A DNA stretch of 64,000 bases from Nocardioides sambongensis. Lineage in GTDB: Bacteria; Actinomycetota; Actinomycetes; Propionibacteriales; Nocardioidaceae. Each line of letters starts with the position of its first letter. Position 1 is the first letter of the stretch. Both the position numbers and the translations under genes were made by a program. Below the pieces are notes generated by a model. The model ran no database searches. It was not told the origin of the DNA and saw only the letters and a program-made list of their open reading frames with translations. The stretch lies in the NCBI RefSeq assembly GCF_006494815.1, contig NZ_CP041091.1, positions 2,680,501-2,744,500 on the forward strand. The letters are read 5' to 3'. Shown here piece after piece: positions 61,508 through 64,000 of this stretch.

Positions 61508-63514
61508 TCAGGCGCTGGTCGAGCCGGCCAGCCTGGCCAGCGCTTTGCGCACCACCTGGGGGTCGGTGGTCGGCCACATCGCCGGCAGGCTCGCCTTGAG
61601 GAAGCCGCCGTAGCGCGCGGTGGCCAGACGGGGGTCGAGCACCGCGACCACTCCGCGGTCCGCGTGCGTGCGGATCAGCCGGCCGGCCCCCTGGGCCAGC
61701 AGCAGGGCCGCATGGGTCGCCGCCACCTGCATGAACCCGTTGCCGCCCGCCTTGTCGGCGGCCCGCTGACGGGCGCTCATCAACGGATCGTCGGGACGCG
61801 GGAACGGGATCCGGTCGATGATCACCAGCTGGCAGGTGTCGCCGGGGACGTCGAGGCCCTGCCAGAGGCCGAGCGTGCCGAACAGGATGGTGTACGGGTC
61901 GGCCACGAACTGCCGAGCGAGCTCCGGCAACTGAGCGTCTCCCTGGGCCAGCGTGGTCAGGTGCGGCAGGCGGCGGCGTACCTCCTCGGCGGCGGTCTCC
62001 GCGGCGCGGCGGCTGGAGAAGAGCCCCAGCGCACGGCCGTCGGCGGCGTCGACCAGCTCGACGATCTCGTCCAGCTGGGCGGAGCCGAGCCCGTCCCGCC
62101 CGGGCGGGGGCAGGTGGCGCGCGACGTACAGGATGCCCTGGCGGGGGTAGTCGAACGGACTGCCCGCGTCGATGCCGATCCACGGCTCGACGCCCTCACG
62201 GACCTCCCCGACCGGCGATCCCGGCTCGGCGCGCTCGGTCGGCTTCAGTCCGACGCCGGTGGCCACCGAGTTGAAGTCCCCACCCAGCATCAACGTCGCG
62301 GAGGTCATCACCGCGGTCTTGTCGGTCAGCAGCTTGTCCCGCATCTGGCCCCACACCTGGAGCGGTGCGATGCAGAGCCGCGGCGGCAGCCGGTCGGTGC
62401 CCTCGGTGAGCCACAGGACGTCGGCGTCGGAGCCCGCGGCCATCCGCTCGGTCGTCGCGAAGAGCTCCTGGACCGCGCCCTTGGCCTGGGTGAAGGCCGC
62501 GTCGGCCTCGTCGGCCTTCTGCTTCGGGAACGCCGAGACGCAGGCCCGCGCGGCATCCCGGACCAGCGTCAGCGCGTCCGCCAGCTCCTCCGGTACGACG
62601 TCGAAGCGTCCCGGCCGCGCCTCGGCGATGGCATCGCGGAGGGCGTCGGCGGCATCGGCCAGGTCGTTCGGGGCCTCACCGTCGGCGTGCCGCATCGCTC
62701 GGCGCGCGGTCCGCTCCACCTCGGCGACCCACAGCTCGTCGGTGGCCGCCTGGGTGACCCGGGCGACCAGCTCGTGGGCCTCGTCGATCACCACGGTGTC
62801 GTAGTCGGGGATCATCGGGACGCCCTCGACGGCGTCGATCGCGAGCAGGGAGTGGTTGGTGACGATCAGGTGCGAGCGCTGCGCCTTCTCCTTGGCCCGC
62901 TCGGCGAAGCACTCCTCCCCGAAGGGGCACTTCGCCGCTCCCAGGCACTCCCGGTGGCTGACGCTGACCTGGCGCCACTCCTTCTCGGTGTGTCGTGGTG
63001 CGGCGTCCTTCTCCCCCGAGCCGCTCGCGGACGCCTGCTCCTCGGCCCACTCACGCAGCTCGAGGACCTTCTTGCCCATCGCTCCGAGCGCATCCTCGGA
63101 GCGGATCAGCTCGCCCTGGTCGTCCGGCGCGCCCTCACGGACCCGGTGCAGGCAGGCGTAGTTGGAGCGGCCCTTGAGGACCGCGAAGGAGCTGTCGACG
63201 CCGGGGCGGGTGCCCACGGCCTCGATCAGCCGCGGCAGGTCCCGCTCGACCAGCTGGTGCTGGAGGGCGAGGGTCGCGGTGGCCACCACCACCCGGTCGT
63301 CGTGCAGCAGCGCGGGCACCAGGTAGCCCAGCGACTTGCCGGTGCCGGTGCCGGCCTGGACCAGCAGGTGCCGTCGGTCCGTCATCGCGGCAGCGACGGC
63401 CTCGGCCATCGTCACCTGGCCGTCGCGCTGCTGGCCGCCCAGTGCGCTGACCGCGGCCGCCAGAGTGTCGCGGACCGGGCTGCTCGGGGTTGACTCGGAG
63501 GGCTCGGCGGACAC
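61508..63514 (-). CDS. dinG: ATP-dependent DNA helicase DinG/XPD-like
   Basis: This 668-residue superfamily II helicase has Walker A QAGTGTGKSLGYL near residues 53-65 and DEAH VVIDEAHEL near 242-250. A four-Cys iron-sulfur region occurs between them (CLHRV, ECLGAAKCPFGEEC). GLWQGLDVPGD and AQGAGRLIRTHADRGVV near 630-645 are helicase motifs V and VI. DinG-type enzymes unwind 5' overhangs, forks and R-loops. The GTG start is at 63514. Confidence 0.93.
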   Translation of the reverse strand: MSAEPSESTPSSPVRDTLAAAVSALGGQQRDGQVTMAEAVAAAMTDRRHLLVQAGTGTGKSLGYLVPALLHDDRVVVATATLALQHQLVERDLPRLIEAVGTRPGVDSSFAVLKGRSNYACLHRVREGAPDDQGELIRSEDALGAMGKKVLELREWAEEQASASGSGEKDAAPRHTEKEWRQVSVSHRECLGAAKCPFGEECFAERAKEKAQRSHLIVTNHSLLAIDAVEGVPMIPDYDTVVIDEAHELVARVTQAATDELWVAEVERTARRAMRHADGEAPNDLADAADALRDAIAEARPGRFDVVPEELADALTLVRDAARACVSAFPKQKADEADAAFTQAKGAVQELFATTERMAAGSDADVLWLTEGTDRLPPRLCIAPLQVWGQMRDKLLTDKTAVMTSATLMLGGDFNSVATGVGLKPTERAEPGSPVGEVREGVEPWIGIDAGSPFDYPRQGILYVARHLPPPGRDGLGSAQLDEIVELVDAADGRALGLFSSRRAAETAAEEVRRRLPHLTTLAQGDAQLPELARQFVADPYTILFGTLGLWQGLDVPGDTCQLVIIDRIPFPRPDDPLMSARQRAADKAGGNGFMQVAATHAALLLAQGAGRLIRTHADRGVVAVLDPRLATARYGGFLKASLPAMWPTTDPQVVRKALARLAGSTSA

Positions 63515-63654
63515 CAGAGAACCCTAGCCGTGGGCACTCCCCGTCGACCGAGGCCCTCCACAGGTCCGCGGCCACGGGACGGCTGAGACCGGGGACACGG
63601 ATCGACCCGACGGTCCCCAGAGGCCGACTCGTGGGGGCGAACGGGCGACTCGAC

Positions 63655-63743
63655 GGGGCGAAAGCCCAAGTCAACGGGCCCGAAAGCCCAAGTCAACGGG
63701 CCCGAAAGCCCAAGTCAACGGGGCGAAAGGCCAAGTCAACGGG
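63655..63743. repeat. Four direct repeats of a roughly 22-bp unit
   Basis: The unit GAAAGCCCAAGTCAACGGG with short GCCC or GGC joins occurs four times between the dinG start and the end of the ROK gene, with steps of 22, 22 and 21 bp. Degenerate relatives lie upstream at 63620-63655. No function is evident; it may be a regulatory or recombination-prone array in the dinG promoter region. Confidence 0.7.
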
Positions 63744-64000
63744 TCAGGCGTGGGCGGCGAGTGGTGCGCCGGGGGCACCGCCCTCGACCGCGCCGTCGAT
63801 CGACTCGGGCGCCAGCACGTGCCCGATCGCGAGCGCCGCCGCACCGATCACACCCGCGCGCTCGCCGGCGCGGGACGTGGTGATCTGCAGGTGCTCGGTG
63901 GCCAGCGGCAGCGAGCGACGGTAGACGACCTCGCGGATGCCGGCGAGGAGCCCCTCACCGGCGCTCGCCAACGACCCTCCGATCACGATCGAGGAGGGGT
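63744..64000 (-). CDS. ROK family protein, C-terminal fragment
   Basis: Only the last 85 or so codons are in the window. SSIVIGGSLASAGEGLLAGIREVVYRRSLPLATEHLQITTS holds the ROK family C-terminal signature with IGGS near the edge. GERAGVIGAAALAIGHVL is the last conserved helix. ROK proteins are sugar kinases or sugar-responsive repressors. The N-terminal part, which would tell which, lies outside. Confidence 0.8.
   Translation of the reverse strand, partial: PSSIVIGGSLASAGEGLLAGIREVVYRRSLPLATEHLQITTSRAGERAGVIGAAALAIGHVLAPESIDGAVEGGAPGAPLAAHA

Overview
The window is high-GC DNA of actinobacterial type, probably from Nocardioidaceae or a close relative. The evidence is the consistent G/C third-position bias, frequent GTG starts, a B12-dependent ribonucleotide reductase downstream of nrdR, a LysM gene divergent from an actinobacterial lexA, and TCGAAC(N4)GTTCGA SOS boxes. 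The genus call is inference. I saw no rRNA, tRNA or CRISPR array.

Bases 1-14 kb are chromosomal background: the end of a mug-type glycosylase, a methyltransferase, gluconokinase, three tandem membrane-anchored paralogues, an MFS transporter, an alpha/beta hydrolase, 3-methyladenine glycosylase, a secreted repeat-linker protein, a luciferase-like monooxygenase behind a KstR-like operator, a quinone oxidoreductase, a YitT protein and a NERD-helicase. Bases 14-17.5 kb hold an ADP-ribose locus: an NrtR-type Nudix regulator divergent from ARPP-1, a small protein and an ADP-ribosylglycohydrolase fused to a Cys-phosphatase domain. Bases 17.5-31 kb are accessory: a DinB-fold protein, an antitoxin/zeta-like pair, an Imm-5/Arr fusion, an HxlR-controlled SDR/oxidoreductase pair, an HxlR/MFS pair, a P-loop kinase, a 28-bp tandem array and a YceH-VOC fusion.

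The central finding is a 22,049-bp Tn7-like transposon at 31474-53522. Its ends are TGT...ACA terminal inverted repeats with AATGTCC sites placed symmetrically 15 bp from each tip. It is flanked by the 5-bp duplication TCAGC. The right copy of TCAGC overlaps the stop codon of nrdJ, so the element sits at the 3' end of a conserved gene without damaging it. A second, solo right end (31155-31468) abuts the left end and shares the same TCAGC, which indicates repeated insertion at one site. The element carries TnsA-like nuclease, TnsB-like DDE transposase and TnsC-like ATPase genes (the ATPase with atypical Walker residues), two further linked genes of unknown role, a DnaB/RecA-fold ATPase, a HipA-like kinase, a Phd-type antitoxin, and a 1122-residue Mrr-nuclease/NACHT protein that looks like an anti-phage effector. 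No recognisable TnsD/TniQ was seen, so how the nrdJ end would be chosen is open.

Bases 53.5-64 kb return to core genes: nrdJ and nrdR (two NrdR boxes 31 bp apart), LysM and lexA with four SOS boxes between them, a secreted HExxH protein, dinG and the end of a ROK gene. At least six genes are broken by single-base shifts, several in G or C runs, so base-calling error in the assembly is a serious possibility.
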